In this document: one piece after another, positions 1 to 10,756 of the stretch
How the letters are laid out: every line of letters starts with the position of its first letter
Position numbering within the stretch: the first letter of the stretch is position 1
Source: Spinacia oleracea
Lineage: Eukaryota; Streptophyta; Magnoliopsida; Caryophyllales; Amaranthaceae
Direction: 5' to 3'
Assembly (NCBI RefSeq): GCF_020520425.1
Contig: NC_079492.1
Location: 107,109,157 to 107,173,156, forward strand
Length of the DNA: 64,000 nt
Position numbers and translations under genes: made by a program
The notes under the pieces: generated by a model
What the model was told of the DNA's origin: nothing
Databases searched by the model: none
The model's input: only the letters and a program-made list of their open reading frames with translations

Positions 1-3000
1 TACTTCAGCAATAACTCAAACAATGGAAGCTAGGCTACACTAATGACCTACAAGTGGAAAATGAAGCATGGCATTGCTACATTATTTGTAGGGTCATCTA
101 GTTTGTTTTAAGTCCTTTGAAGGCTGGAACTTAATGGCTATTTTGATCCATAATCAACATACCTAAATTTCTGTTTTCAAACACAGAAAGACTCACATTC
201 AAGAAAAACAAAAACAATGTTTGTTTGTTTATTTGGATAAAATGGTCATTTACGGGTTGAGTCAACATGCTTGATTAAAACAAACAACTCTTTAACAATA
301 AGAACTTTACTAGGTGCAAATCAATCTCTTGATTTGAGTTCCATAAACCTTTAGCATTGTTACTTAGACCATATCAACAAGTTAACGTTCTAAAGCTCTA
401 TTTTGATGGACTTTTTAAAGTTGATTGATTTCTAGATCAATTCAAGACAAGCTAGTCATACTTGTTGAAAGTAACAAAAGATATGAACTATTGTTAGAAC
501 GCCTAGAGAATAGAGTTCAAAGCTAAAGAAAGATTTTATGACCTTATTATTTCACATGGTTTTGAGTGAATATGGATTTATTTACTCAAAGTGATATAAG
601 TTTGAATCTGTTTGGCTAGTTCAAAGATTCATAGAAAAGTATAAAAACGTTCACTTGGCAAGAAATCATAAAGATCTGGGTTGGATCATGACGATGATTA
701 CTTTAAGACCAAAAACGATCATCAATAATTGTGTGTTGTAATTTTACAATCTAGCTCCATAAGATATGATTTATCTAAATTGGAATGATCGAAGTCAATT
801 GATACTTGATTCGATCAATGATGAATCATAAAGATTTTTCCTATAAATTCTAAACAAAATGCTCAACTACCACCAAACTAAACCAAATTCGTCAAACGTA
901 TTGAAAAGTAATTTCAGAATATCTTTTCAATAATATACATCTAAAGAGTTGCTAAACTCAGTGGGAGCTTAGTGTTTGTTATTTAACAAACTAAGGCCCA
1001 GGTGTAGATTATATGTTTCATTGTGATTTATTCAAATGAGACACAAGGGTATTGTTTCTACCACAAATTTTTGAGAACATAATGTTTGTTTGCTCGAAAT
1101 AATGTACTTTTGGAGATTCGTATCCAAAATGACAAGTGGGAGAAAATAGACCTCGAAAGTCTTCGAGCCGAACAACAAACATAAACGGACGTTCCAGAGG
1201 ATTTTCGAAGTTCTTCAGAAAATCCGAACACTTATTCTTTAAGGACATTAGAAGTGGCTTTAAAGAATGAACATCTCTTAGAAGACTTTACAAGTGCTTC
1301 AAGGAGAACAGAATATTCAAAGGACTTTCAAGTGTCTGTTGATATTCTATTGTTTGATGTTCTATACCCAAGTAGGCATAGAGTTCAGGTCACTGAAACT
1401 ATGAGATTCTTCTATTAGATAGTGAAGAAACCTACATCTTGCAGTCAAACTATTATCATGTAGATTAATGAGTTTGTGACTTGTAAGAAAGCTATGACGA
1501 AACCTAGATTCCCTAAAATGACATCTATTGGTTGCAAGTTTGTTTTAAGGATAAAAACCATCAAACATGAAATTGTGTCTTCACACAAAGCTAGATTAGT
1601 TGCTAAAGCTAGGTTACAAGCAAATTCACGACGTGGATTGTGTTGAAACCTCATGCATAATCGTAATGCTCAAGTCTATAATTCAAGCAATGATTGCATA
1701 TTGGTACCTATAGCAATTGGATGACAAAACATATTCCTCAATCAAATGTTGGAATAAACTATGTACATGAAATGTCATAGGATTTGTGGATCCAAAGAAT
1801 GCTTGAAATGAATGCTGGCTTATAAAATCTAAGTATCGATTTAAGCAAGCAATTGGGAATTGGAACTGTATTTTAGTGAAGCTAATAAATATTTTAGTTT
1901 CATAAAATGTACATGATTCTTATAGATGTATAAGAAGTTTAGTGGGAGTACGTAAAATTTAGTTGGTCTTATGTGTATCACACAAATATCTCTCTATTGT
2001 GAAATGACATTCAAATGCTAATGACTTAGATTTGAAATTATTCATCAATGATGGACCAAGGCGAAACTTAGTACATACTGGGTATTAAGATCTATTTACA
2101 AAGATCTTATGATATCGTTTTAAATTAAGTAATGGCATTTACTAAATCAAACACGAAAGACTCCGTTGGAGATATTCGACCCATATGAATAAATCTAAGT
2201 AATAGATGTTTGAACTATGTATAAACATTACTAAGTTAAACATCAAAGAGTCAAAATGAGATTCTTAAACCTATATTATATGTCAAAGAATTTAGCTAGA
2301 TTTAGTATCTACTGAAACTAAATGAGCTAAAGTTACATGAATAGAATTCAATTGAGAATTATTCTGCAAAAGAATTTATCATGTATGATATAATATGAGG
2401 ATCGCCAAAAATGTATCGTATGGCCTTAGGCATGACGAACATATACCAATCTCTATTGGTCTAAGTAAAGATCAACTAGATTGAGATCAAGAAAAACCTA
2501 TGGTACTTGACAAGGTACATAGGAATAATTCTTGATTCAAGGAAATGAAGATATGCTAAATATTGATGCTACACGCATAAACACTAGCAAAGGATCAAGC
2601 AAGATCCCTTTGGAGTTAACCATTGGCAAGAACGAGCTATATGCATCGTGGTTTGAAATGGCAACATGGATTGAAGACCATGAGTTATTGCGTGGGAAAT
2701 TCAAATTTATATGTTCTGAGATACATATGGAAGTCTTCCACATGTTTGTGAACTGCTTGGATAAGTAAATCCAAACAAAGCATCACTAGCAACCTATACA
2801 GTTGAAGTAAAAGTACTTATTGCCTAAAGAAGCAATGAAACAGAGTTGTTTACGTAAAGAGTTCTTCACTGAACTTAGGTAGATCACATGTCTGCTGACT
2901 TGATGGTTCTTCATTGCGAAATGCATAGAACCACTATTGAAGTAAGAAAGACTAGATCACATAATAAACAAACTCAAAAGATCTTATCATCCTATCTCGA

Positions 3001-5431
3001 AAGACATTCGATGAAAGGGATATTAAGATTAACAAAGCATGATAATTAAACCTATGCAACAAGTGAGAAGCAACACTCACATTGTAGCACTGGAAATCAA
3101 GTATAGCTTTGAATTCCATGAACTGTTTTAAAGATGGGTTAGAGGCGCATGGTTGTAAAACATTGGGGTTGAACATTTATCATATATGAAATGTATTTTC
3201 ATATTCCATTTAATCTTGGTTTAGTATTAAATGATGAGTCCTTTCAATTTGACAATATATTCAAGATAGACTGTCAGGACCAGTCTTGTGACTAAGAAAT
3301 GTCTATCAAGTGAACTTGAATGTCAAAAGTTGAAAATGGTCCCTGGTCGGAAGTTTTCTATAAAGGTGGACGCATAGAAAACGCTAGACGACTAGAATGC
3401 AAGATGACTAGTAGTTATATTTCTTGAACTATGTGGACATGGCAATGTCACAATCATTTGCATAGATACTTACTTTGAGAAGACTAGTATCGGACACACC
3501 TATGAAACTTTACTGTAAGAGATTAAAATCTGTCATAAGTAAATTTCATTACATTATTAGACACTAATCCTCAATACCTGGGTGATTTGAGATTAGTTGT
3601 TTGAGAACTGGTTACTTTGGCGTTGTCAACCGTCGCACCGTAAAAGGAGACCATAACGGCAACGCTCAGGTAATCACCTATCAAATGAAGTCTAACCTCA
3701 AGATCACAAGATTGTGATTGTCCTCCCATAAATCGGGATGAGATGCTGAAAGTTGTACAAGGCCACTCGGAGAGCTAGAAACTGTAAAATGCATGGCCGT
3801 GCTCAGATGAATCATAGGCTATGATTATCTGTTTATTTGATTAGTTGAACTCTGAAACCGAGAAATACCTCTGGACATAATAAGGATGACTACTCTTACC
3901 TTATGTTCATGAGCAAGCATCAAGAGAAAAAAGAATTAGGCAATGCACACTTGTCCCTAAGGACAAGTGAGAGACTGAAGGAAATAATTCCCTTGGTCCA
4001 AGTATGCATTCAATGCTAAGTCTAATAAATGCGGTTCAGTATTAATTAATTAAACAAGTTAATAATTCAGTGAGATCAAGTGAGCTGAATGCCTAGCTAG
4101 AGGCCGCTTCAGTTCAAGTGGAATTAATAATATTAATCCACAACTTACTCTTGACTGAACCCGTAGGGTCACACAAATAGTACGTGAACGGATCAAGTAT
4201 TTATGTAAATTAAATACTCTATTTATGAATATTCGGAAACGACGGATCTCGGTTCCAGTGGGAGCTGAAATCGTCAAAAGGAAAAATATGAATACTCCGG
4301 AAATGATGATATTGCCGGAAACGAAAATATGGATCATAACGGAAATATAAATATTATCCAAGTCGTAGATGTTGCCGGAAACGGAAACATGGTACGTATC
4401 GGAAAATATTATCGGAAATATAAATATTGTCGGAATCGGAAATATTGCCGGAAACGGAAATATTACCGAAAACGGAAAATATTGTCGGAATCGGAAAAAA
4501 ATTCCGGAATCGGAAATATTAAATATTTGTTCGAATCGAAAATAAATTCTGGAATCGGAAATATTAAATATTGTTCGAATCGGAAATGAATTTCAGAATC
4601 AGAAAACGAATCCGAAAACGAATCGAAAGCGCGACGTACGAAACAATCGTCTGACGAGCTTGCTAGACGCAAGGCCCTGCACGAATCCAGGCCCGCGCCT
4701 AGCGAAGCCCGCGCGCATGAAAGCAGCAAGGCAAGCCCAGCGCAAGCGAGCAAGGCAGGCCCAACAGCAACGCCCACGATGGGCCGCGTGCTTCCAGCGC
4801 CCTGCCTTGGGCCGAGCCGAGCACCAGCGCCCTTGTGGGCTGCGTGGTTGCGAGGCTACGTACGACCAACTCCTTGGTCGTTTAGGATTGCTTGCTTAAA
4901 TCGTTTTCCTAACTCTACTCGATTTGAATGTTTTGTTAAATCTGAAACACTTAGGTGTTTGATTAAACATTAAATTCTAATGAATTAATTTAACTAGAAT
5001 CCTAATGGATTTAGTTATTTGAATCCTAGTAGAAATCTAAGTCCGTTATTTCCACCCTATAAATACGTGGTTCATAATCACAATTTATATACAACAATTC
5101 AATAAGTATTCATAATAGATTCAGTTCAAGTGGGAATTTAATAATTTGTCTAAATTAATAATTAACCTTTTCGAATAAACATAATACCTTAGAGAATATC
5201 CTAGTTGGTTGAATCTAAGGCGGATTCGAACGTGCTGTGGACTATCTACGGAGGGGTGACATTTGGAGTCCTTAACTTGTTCTTGTTCGGTTCGGGAGCA
5301 GCTAGGGAAGGCACGCATCACATGTATGTATCCTAAATTATGCTAATTGACTATGTGGCAATTAATTTGGATTCCTGGCTTTATGGTTTTTCCGCATGAA
5401 ATATATTGTTTATATTTGTCAAAACCTAACA
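1..5431 (+). mobile_element. Copia-1: 3' part of a decayed Ty1/copia retrotransposon
   Basis: This is the remnant of a copia element whose 5' part lies outside the window. The first 100 bases resemble the protease/pre-integrase part of the better preserved Copia-2 polyprotein gene (around 11730). Positions 1130-1180 match Copia-2 at 12905-12955, 1480-1560 match 13150-13300, and about 3230-3975 match the 3' UTR at 14840-15587. Frameshifts and stops break every reading frame, so it encodes nothing. Parts of the body, for example 2950-3180, match the inverted Copia-3 relic around 32800-33000 better than Copia-2, so Copia-1 and Copia-3 form an older subfamily. Its LTR ends at 5431, directly against LINE sequence. 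Confidence 0.85.
3976..5431 (+). repeat. 3' LTR of Copia-1
   Basis: The LTR starts with TGAAGGAAATAAT just after the polypurine-like stretch AAGTGAGAGAC and ends with CCTAACA. Both ends match the two LTRs of Copia-2. It is about 1456 bp and clearly more diverged than the Copia-2 pair. It has the same layout: an imperfect array of about 18-bp units (CGGAAATATT-type) at about 4300-4620, a GC-rich block at 4660-4860, and a TATA box (TATAAATA, 5058-5065). The five bases after it, GTATC, should be half of a target duplication whose partner lies outside the window. Confidence 0.85.
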
Positions 5432-6335
5432 GTATCCATGCGGCCCGTGCTAGTCGTAATGGCCTACTATATCCCACCTTTTTTTTACAGATGATAGTTT
5501 TCTCTTTGCTAGGGCCAACTGAGAGGAATACTCAAAAATAGTTGATATTCTCAAGAGTTACGAAGCAGCTTCCGGTCAAAAATTGGTGGTCTTATTTAGC
5601 AAAGGTGTCTTTGTGTCTAAGCAGGAAGAGTTGGTGGATTTCTTGAAAATGCGACTTGTAGGGATGATAATGGGAAATATCTTGGTATCCCTACCATTGT
5701 TGGCAGATCAAAGAAGGCGGTGTTCGCGGCCTTGAAGGATAGAGTTTGGAAAAAGCTCCAAGGTTAGAAAGAAAAACTACTTTCTCGGGCCGGGAAGGAG
5801 GTAATGATTAAAGTTGTAATCCAAGCAATTCCGTCGAATATTATGGGGGTTTATAGAATACCTATGGGGGGGGTGATATTTGCCATTCGTTCCATGACCT
5901 CTAACTTTTGGTAGGGTCATTCCAGCTCCCAAAGGAAAGTCCATTGGCAAAGTTGGGACTCTATGTGCACTCCTAAATGTATTGAGGGGCTTGGATTTCG
6001 CGACATAGTTGTCATCAATGAGGCTCTCCTTGGCCGACAAGCTTGGCGACTCATTTCTTGCCCCGACTTCTTATTAGGGAAAGTCATGAGTGCGAAGTAT
6101 TATCCTAAGGGGGGTTTTCTGTCTTCTTTCTCGGGGCAATCGGGCAGCTACTCGAGGCGAAGAATTTGGGGTTAAAAGGCTTTAGTGAAGGAGGGTGGGA
6201 ATGGCTACAGTATTATCATATGGGATGATCCGTGGGTTGCAGGTGATAAGGGAAGCCGGATTGTGTCACCGCAAGTGGAGGGGATTAATTTTGTAAATGA
6301 GCTTATTGATTTCGAGAAGATAGAGTGGAACTATG
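5432..6335 (+). pseudogene. L1-type LINE reverse transcriptase, left fragment (broken by Copia insertions)
   Basis: Frame-by-frame reading shows a plant LINE ORF2. ISHLFFTDDSFLFARAN covers the reverse transcriptase catalytic motif (FTDD at 5484-5495; the usual form is FADD). It is followed by a KYLGIPTIVGRSK-type motif near 5665, then GLGFRDIVVINEALLGRQAWR (about 5988-6050) and IIIWDDPWVAGD (6209-6244), all usual in the C-terminal half of plant L1 ORF2. The frame is broken by TGA at 5520-5522, a TAG near 5765 and several frameshifts. The reading continues at 16968 after removal of Copia-2, so this is one gene split by insertion. The 5' half of ORF2 is missing because Copia-1 sits at 5431. Confidence 0.85.
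6331..6335. repeat. Target site duplication of Copia-2 (left copy)
   Basis: CTATG stands directly before the 5' LTR and again directly after the 3' LTR at 16968-16972. Five base pairs is the usual duplication for plant copia integrases. It fixes the element's borders exactly. Confidence 0.95.
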
Positions 6336-6654
6336 TGAAGGAAATAATGCCCTTGGTCCAAGTATGCATTCTATAATAAGTCTAATAAATGCGGTTCAGT
6401 ATTAATTACCAAGTTAATAATTCAGTGAGATCAAGTGAGCTGAATGCCTAGCTAGAGGCCGCTTCAGTTCAAGTGGAATTAATGATATTAATCCACATCT
6501 TACTCTTGACTGAACCCGTAGGGTCACACAAATAGTACGTAAACGGATCAAGTATTTAATGACATTAAATACCCCATCTATGGATATTCGGAATCGACGG
6601 ATCTTGGTTTCAGTGGGAGCTGAGATCGTCACAGGCAAGAAATGAATGCTCCGG

Positions 6655-6960
6655 AAACGATGATATTGCCGGACATGGAAATATGGATCGTATCGGAAAT
6701 ATAAATATTATCCAAGTCGTAGATGTTGCCGGAAACGGAAACATGGTACGTATCGGAAAATATTATCGGAAATGGAAATATTGCCGGAATCGGAAATATT
6801 GCCGGAAACGGAAATATTGTCAGAATCGGAAATATTATCGGAATCGGAAAATAATTCCGGAAACGGAAATATTAAATATTTGTTCGAAACGGAAATTAAT
6901 TCCGGAATCGGAAATATTAAATATTGTTCGTATCGGAAATGAATTCCGGAATCGGGAAAT
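6655..6960 (+). repeat. 18-bp tandem array in the LTR U3 region
   Basis: Imperfect units of about 18 bp (GCCGGAAACGGAAATATT type) repeat here. The same array is in the 3' LTR (about 15910-16195), in Copia-1 (4300-4620) and, inverted, at 63520-63835. The 5' copy has one more unit than the 3' copy. Lying in U3 upstream of the TATA box, it could act as an enhancer array, but nothing in the sequence proves that. Confidence 0.8.
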
Positions 6961-7371
6961 TAATCGGAAGCGTATCGTACGAATTAGCATCGGACGAGGC
7001 CTGCCAGACGAAGGCCCAGCACGAAGCCGGGCCATCGCCCAGCAAGCCAGCGCGCCACAACGCACCAGCCAAGGCTGCGCCAGGCCCACCGCAAGGCAGG
7101 CCCAGCGCGCGCCAACGCTGCGGCAGCGTGTGGGCCTCGTGCCAATGGGCTGCGAGCTCGCGGGCTGCGCGCGCGCGCATGGCGCCCCTCGTGGGCTGCT
7201 GTGCATGCGTGTGTGTGTTTGTGTGCTATACGAATCCTAAAGCAATCAGGTTTCGACATATGATTAAATTCCTAAACCTAAAAGGATGAATTAATTAAAT
7301 AAGAATTCTATTAGGATTCTAGTTTAATTAATTCGTATCCTAATAGGATTACAATTCCCTTTCCATACCTC

Positions 7372-7379
7372 TATAAATA
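7372..7379 (+). promoter_or_regulatory. TATA box of the Copia-2 5' LTR
   Basis: TATAAATA lies about 360 bp before the LTR end, in an AT-rich stretch after the GC block. It is conserved at 16606-16613 in the 3' LTR and at 5058-5065 in Copia-1. It probably drives the genomic RNA. Confidence 0.65.
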
Positions 7380-7734
7380 AAGGCCTAGGGTCATTATTTT
7401 ATATAGAGTATTCAAGTATTCAAAGTGATTTTTGAGAGCAAAAATTTAGTCATACAATTGCCTATACTAGCCGAAAATTCTAAGTACCTTAAGGGCGATC
7501 CTAGTTGGTCAAGCTTAAGGCGGATCCGGGCGTGCTGTGGACTATCTACGGAGGGACGACACTTGGAGTCCTAAAGACTTGTTCTTGTTCGGTTCGGGCG
7601 CAGCTAGGGAAGGCACGCAACAAAGTGTATGCATCTAAACTATGCTAAATGATTATGTGTAAATAATATGTTTTCCTGGCTTTATGGTTTTTCCGCATGA
7701 TTTATGAATTGTCATATGTATCATAACCTAACAG

Positions 7735-7748
7735 TGGTATCACGAGCC
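7735..7748 (+). other. Primer binding site of Copia-2 (initiator tRNA-Met type)
   Basis: TGGTATCACGAGCC begins one base after the LTR end. The usual plant PBS complementary to initiator tRNA-Met is TGGTATCAGAGC, so this copy differs by one extra C. It primes minus-strand DNA synthesis. Confidence 0.85.
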
Positions 7749-10700
7749 TCTTATTATTTTCATAATCTAAATTGCATGAACATGGTTAAATATTACAAAT
7801 TTGCAAGAATTAAAAGGGGTGATTAATTTTCGTAATTGTTAATTAATTGCAAATTGCGTTTATTTAATTATACGTACGCAGTTTTTCGGCAGTTTCTTCG
7901 TTACTCATCCAAATCGAGTGATTTTTGTGTCAATTCCGCATGTAAAAGGCATTCTAAAATTTTGGCCGAACCCATAATTCTCAAATTCGAAGCCTAACTA
8001 TGACTTTTCGGAGGTTTTAGTTTTTCGAATGCAAAATTTCGTAAATTTAAGATGTTAAATTAAATATTTGCGATTCTTGTTGATAAATCTTGAATTTTTG
8101 ATTGACCTACTGTATATGTTTAACAAGTTTGAATGCCTAGCCTTGTTAATTATGCAATCTAATTTGTAATTATGATTAATTTGTTGAAAATTGGAATAAT
8201 TTAGAATTAATTTGATTTTCATAATTAGTTATAATTTAATTAGACACCTATGATTAAAAACCACCATAAAATTGTAAATTTATGTTAAATTTTAAATTTT
8301 TATGACCTAGACTTGAATCCATGTTAATCGGAAATCAATTAAATAATAAATTTTTGATTTTTCGCCCTAAAATTATGAAATTAATATTGTTTATTAATTT
8401 GTCATTAATTTTGAATATAAATTTTTAATTTTTTATGCGATTCGCTCATATAACTTGCACGCACAAAGAAATGGACGCTACGTGTTACCCTTAAGGGGTG
8501 TTGTATAGTGCGGGCATGTGACGACGAGCAAGGGAGCTCGTCGCCCATGCGGTACGAATGCAATAAGCAAGGCCATGGTGCACGAGCGCAAGGCAGCAGC
8601 CCTGCCTTGTGTCGTGGGCGGTGTGCGATGGGCGAATGGGCGAGGGCGAGAGCAAGGCACGAGCAGTCGCGTGTGGGCAGCAAGCGAGCTGCGCCACAGC
8701 GCGCACTGCCTCGCGCAAGCATGCGGAGCCTCGCGCGTAGCGAGCGCTAGTGTGCGTGCGACGAGCGCAGCGCCCAGCGATGGCGTGCAGCGTGCTTGTT
8801 GCGACGTGCGACGAGCGCTGCGCCCAGCGATGGCGTGCAGCGTGCTTGTTGCGACGTGCGACGAGCGCTGCGCCCAGCGATGGCGTGCAGCGTGCTTGTT
8901 GCGACGTGCGACGAGCGCTGCGCCCAGCGATGGCGTGCAGCGTGCTTGTTGCGACGTGCGACGAGCGCTGCGCCCAGCGATGGCGTGCAGCGTGCTTGTT
9001 GCGACGTGCGACGAGCGCTGCGCCCAGCGATGGCGTGCAGCGTGCTTGTTGCGACGTGCGACGAGCGCTGCGCCCAGCGATGGCGAGCAGCTTGCTTGTT
9101 GCGACGTGCGACGAGCGCTGCGCCCAGCGATGGGCTGCGGCAGCATGCTTGTTGCGTCGAGCGCTGGCGCGCGCAGCGAGCACCAGCTCGCGTGATGCCT
9201 TGCGATGGTGAGCAGCAGCGATGCGACGCAGCGCATGGGCTGCGCGCACATGGCCAGCGATGGCTGTGTGCGTGTGGCCCATGGGCGTGCGTTGCGTGGG
9301 ATTGTTGCGTTGCGATTAGATCGTTTTGAAATTTTAATTTGAAATTTTCAGTCTACGTAATTTTAATTAATTTTAAAATTAATAATTTAAATTATTTTCT
9401 TGGATTTTAATTTTGAATATTGTAATTATAATAAATTTTATTTATTCTAATTATTTTACTAAAATTAAAATCATGAATTAATTTAAATACGATTGAAATT
9501 AAATTAAACTTTTTGGATTCAATTATAAATTTATATGAGCTTTAAATTTTAATTAAATTTGTATGTTTCCGGTTTGACTAGAAATACATTTTTATGTTTA
9601 AAATTAGTAAAGCATATGAATTTATTGGTTTAAATGGTAGCCCTTTTTAGTCATAAACTCTTGATTAGGTCTACAAATCCTTAAGGTTAAAACAACTTGA
9701 TTAGAATTAATAAGGACTGAATAATTTGTAGATTATTGGTGCCCTTGATTAATTGCTGCAAATGTTTATGTGATGCATAATGTGTTTTACTAACCAGCTA
9801 TGTGGGCCATTCATGATAATGAATGGGTGAATGGTATATATTGTATATGTACTGTTTTGCAGGTTATGAAGTGACTAGTATGGCCCAAATAGGATAGAAA
9901 ATATGGTCTGCGTACCATTAATTTGAATGTAATTGGTCTAAAGTACCAAAGTTGTTTTTCAATTCAAATATGGTCTGCGTACCATCAAATAGTTGTAATT
10001 AGTTTTAATTATAGCTTATCCTATTTGAAGAAAATGGTGCCTCCCACGGAGATTTTCAAGACGGACTTTGAAGTTAAAGCTTCAAGATGAAGTCGGGTCA
10101 TACTAGATCACATTTATCTTATGCATGTTTTAAGTTATTTATTGCTTTTAAATATGTCTTAAAATGCATGAGATCAAAAGCTTGATTATGTTGCATGATT
10201 AAGGATTTTAGTTCACTTAAAATCTAACCAACATAGTAAGAGCCTTAAGTTCCAAACTTAAAAATTGAGTTAAAAGGTGCCATGCCAAAATATACACTTG
10301 CTTGGATATCCTTTACATCAATCTAGTAATAGTTTTCGCTCAGCGAGGTGTTACTTATTGGTCCTAAAGGAGCAAGGTACACAAATAATTGTGAGTACAT
10401 GTTAGTTTTGGTGAAACTCAACGATATAAGTAAGGAGTCCTTTTATGTCGTGGCAAAATCGATAGGTTTACCTAATAAGTTCTTAGACGTACCTATCAAC
10501 CAAGAATAGTTTCTAGACTATTAGCAAAAGGCTTTTGCTTACCTAAGATATTTTAGGACTAAGTCGACAAACTGTGCTTAGTTCTTCAATGATTTTAGGA
10601 TCTTGGAATCATTTTATTCACACCTGCCGGAACACATAACTTGAATAAAATGCTTAATGAACATTGAATTATGCATGTATGCTAGAATTTAAATTTATTA

Positions 10701-10756
10701 AGAGAAACAGTGAATGGTTATTTATTTGTTTATTCTTTTCAATTGTAGTTTTAAAT
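7749..10756 (+). other. Long untranslated leader of Copia-2
   Basis: About 3 kb separates the PBS from the gag start. Most of it is AT-rich with no convincing reading frame. In the middle is a sharply GC-rich block (about 8500-9310) with the 50-bp tandem repeat described separately. Part of the leader (about 9780-10560) resembles, inverted, Copia-3 at 60420-60460 and 53700-53990, so it is an inherited part of the family and not a later insertion. Confidence 0.8.
8761..9157 (+). repeat. 50-bp GC-rich tandem repeat, 7 full copies plus a diverged partial copy
   Basis: The unit begins ACGAGCGCTGCGCCCAGCGA and restarts every 50 bp at 8761, 8811, 8861, 8911, 8961, 9011, 9061 and 9111. Copies 2-6 are almost identical, copy 7 has two changes, and copy 8 breaks down after about 20 bases. 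Because 50 is not a multiple of 3 and the unit lacks stops, open frames appear in several frames on both strands, up to 263 codons on the minus strand. These are artefacts. Confidence 0.95.

Larger units (their letters stand above)
6336..7733 (+). repeat. 5' LTR of Copia-2
   Basis: It runs from TGAAGGAAATAATG to CATAACCTAACA (TG...CA ends) and is 1398 bp. It holds an 18-bp tandem array (about 6655-6960), a GC-rich block with few stops (about 6995-7215), a TATA box at 7372-7379 and a U5 end shared with the other LTRs. The plus- and minus-strand open frames across 6835-7289 come from the low stop content of the array and GC block, not from genes. Confidence 0.95.

Noticed and set aside
2532..2768. 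78-codon frame in Copia-1
   Set aside because: No match to the expected copia domains at this position and no independent support; most likely a chance frame in decayed DNA.
6683..7289. Frames of up to 185 codons in the LTR (repeated at 15935-16493, 4329-4899 and 63139-63795)
   Set aside because: They read the 18-bp array and GC block of the LTR; they recur in every LTR copy and have no known domain.
8761..9157. CRISPR-like look of evenly spaced repeats
   Set aside because: Units are directly adjacent with no spacers, and the context is a plant retrotransposon.
8478..9282. Long overlapping frames on both strands (257 and 263 codons minus; 225, 177 and 153 codons plus) with Arg/Ala/Cys-rich repeats
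   Set aside because: They are produced by a stop-free 50-bp repeat read in all frames; no domain, and located in a copia leader.
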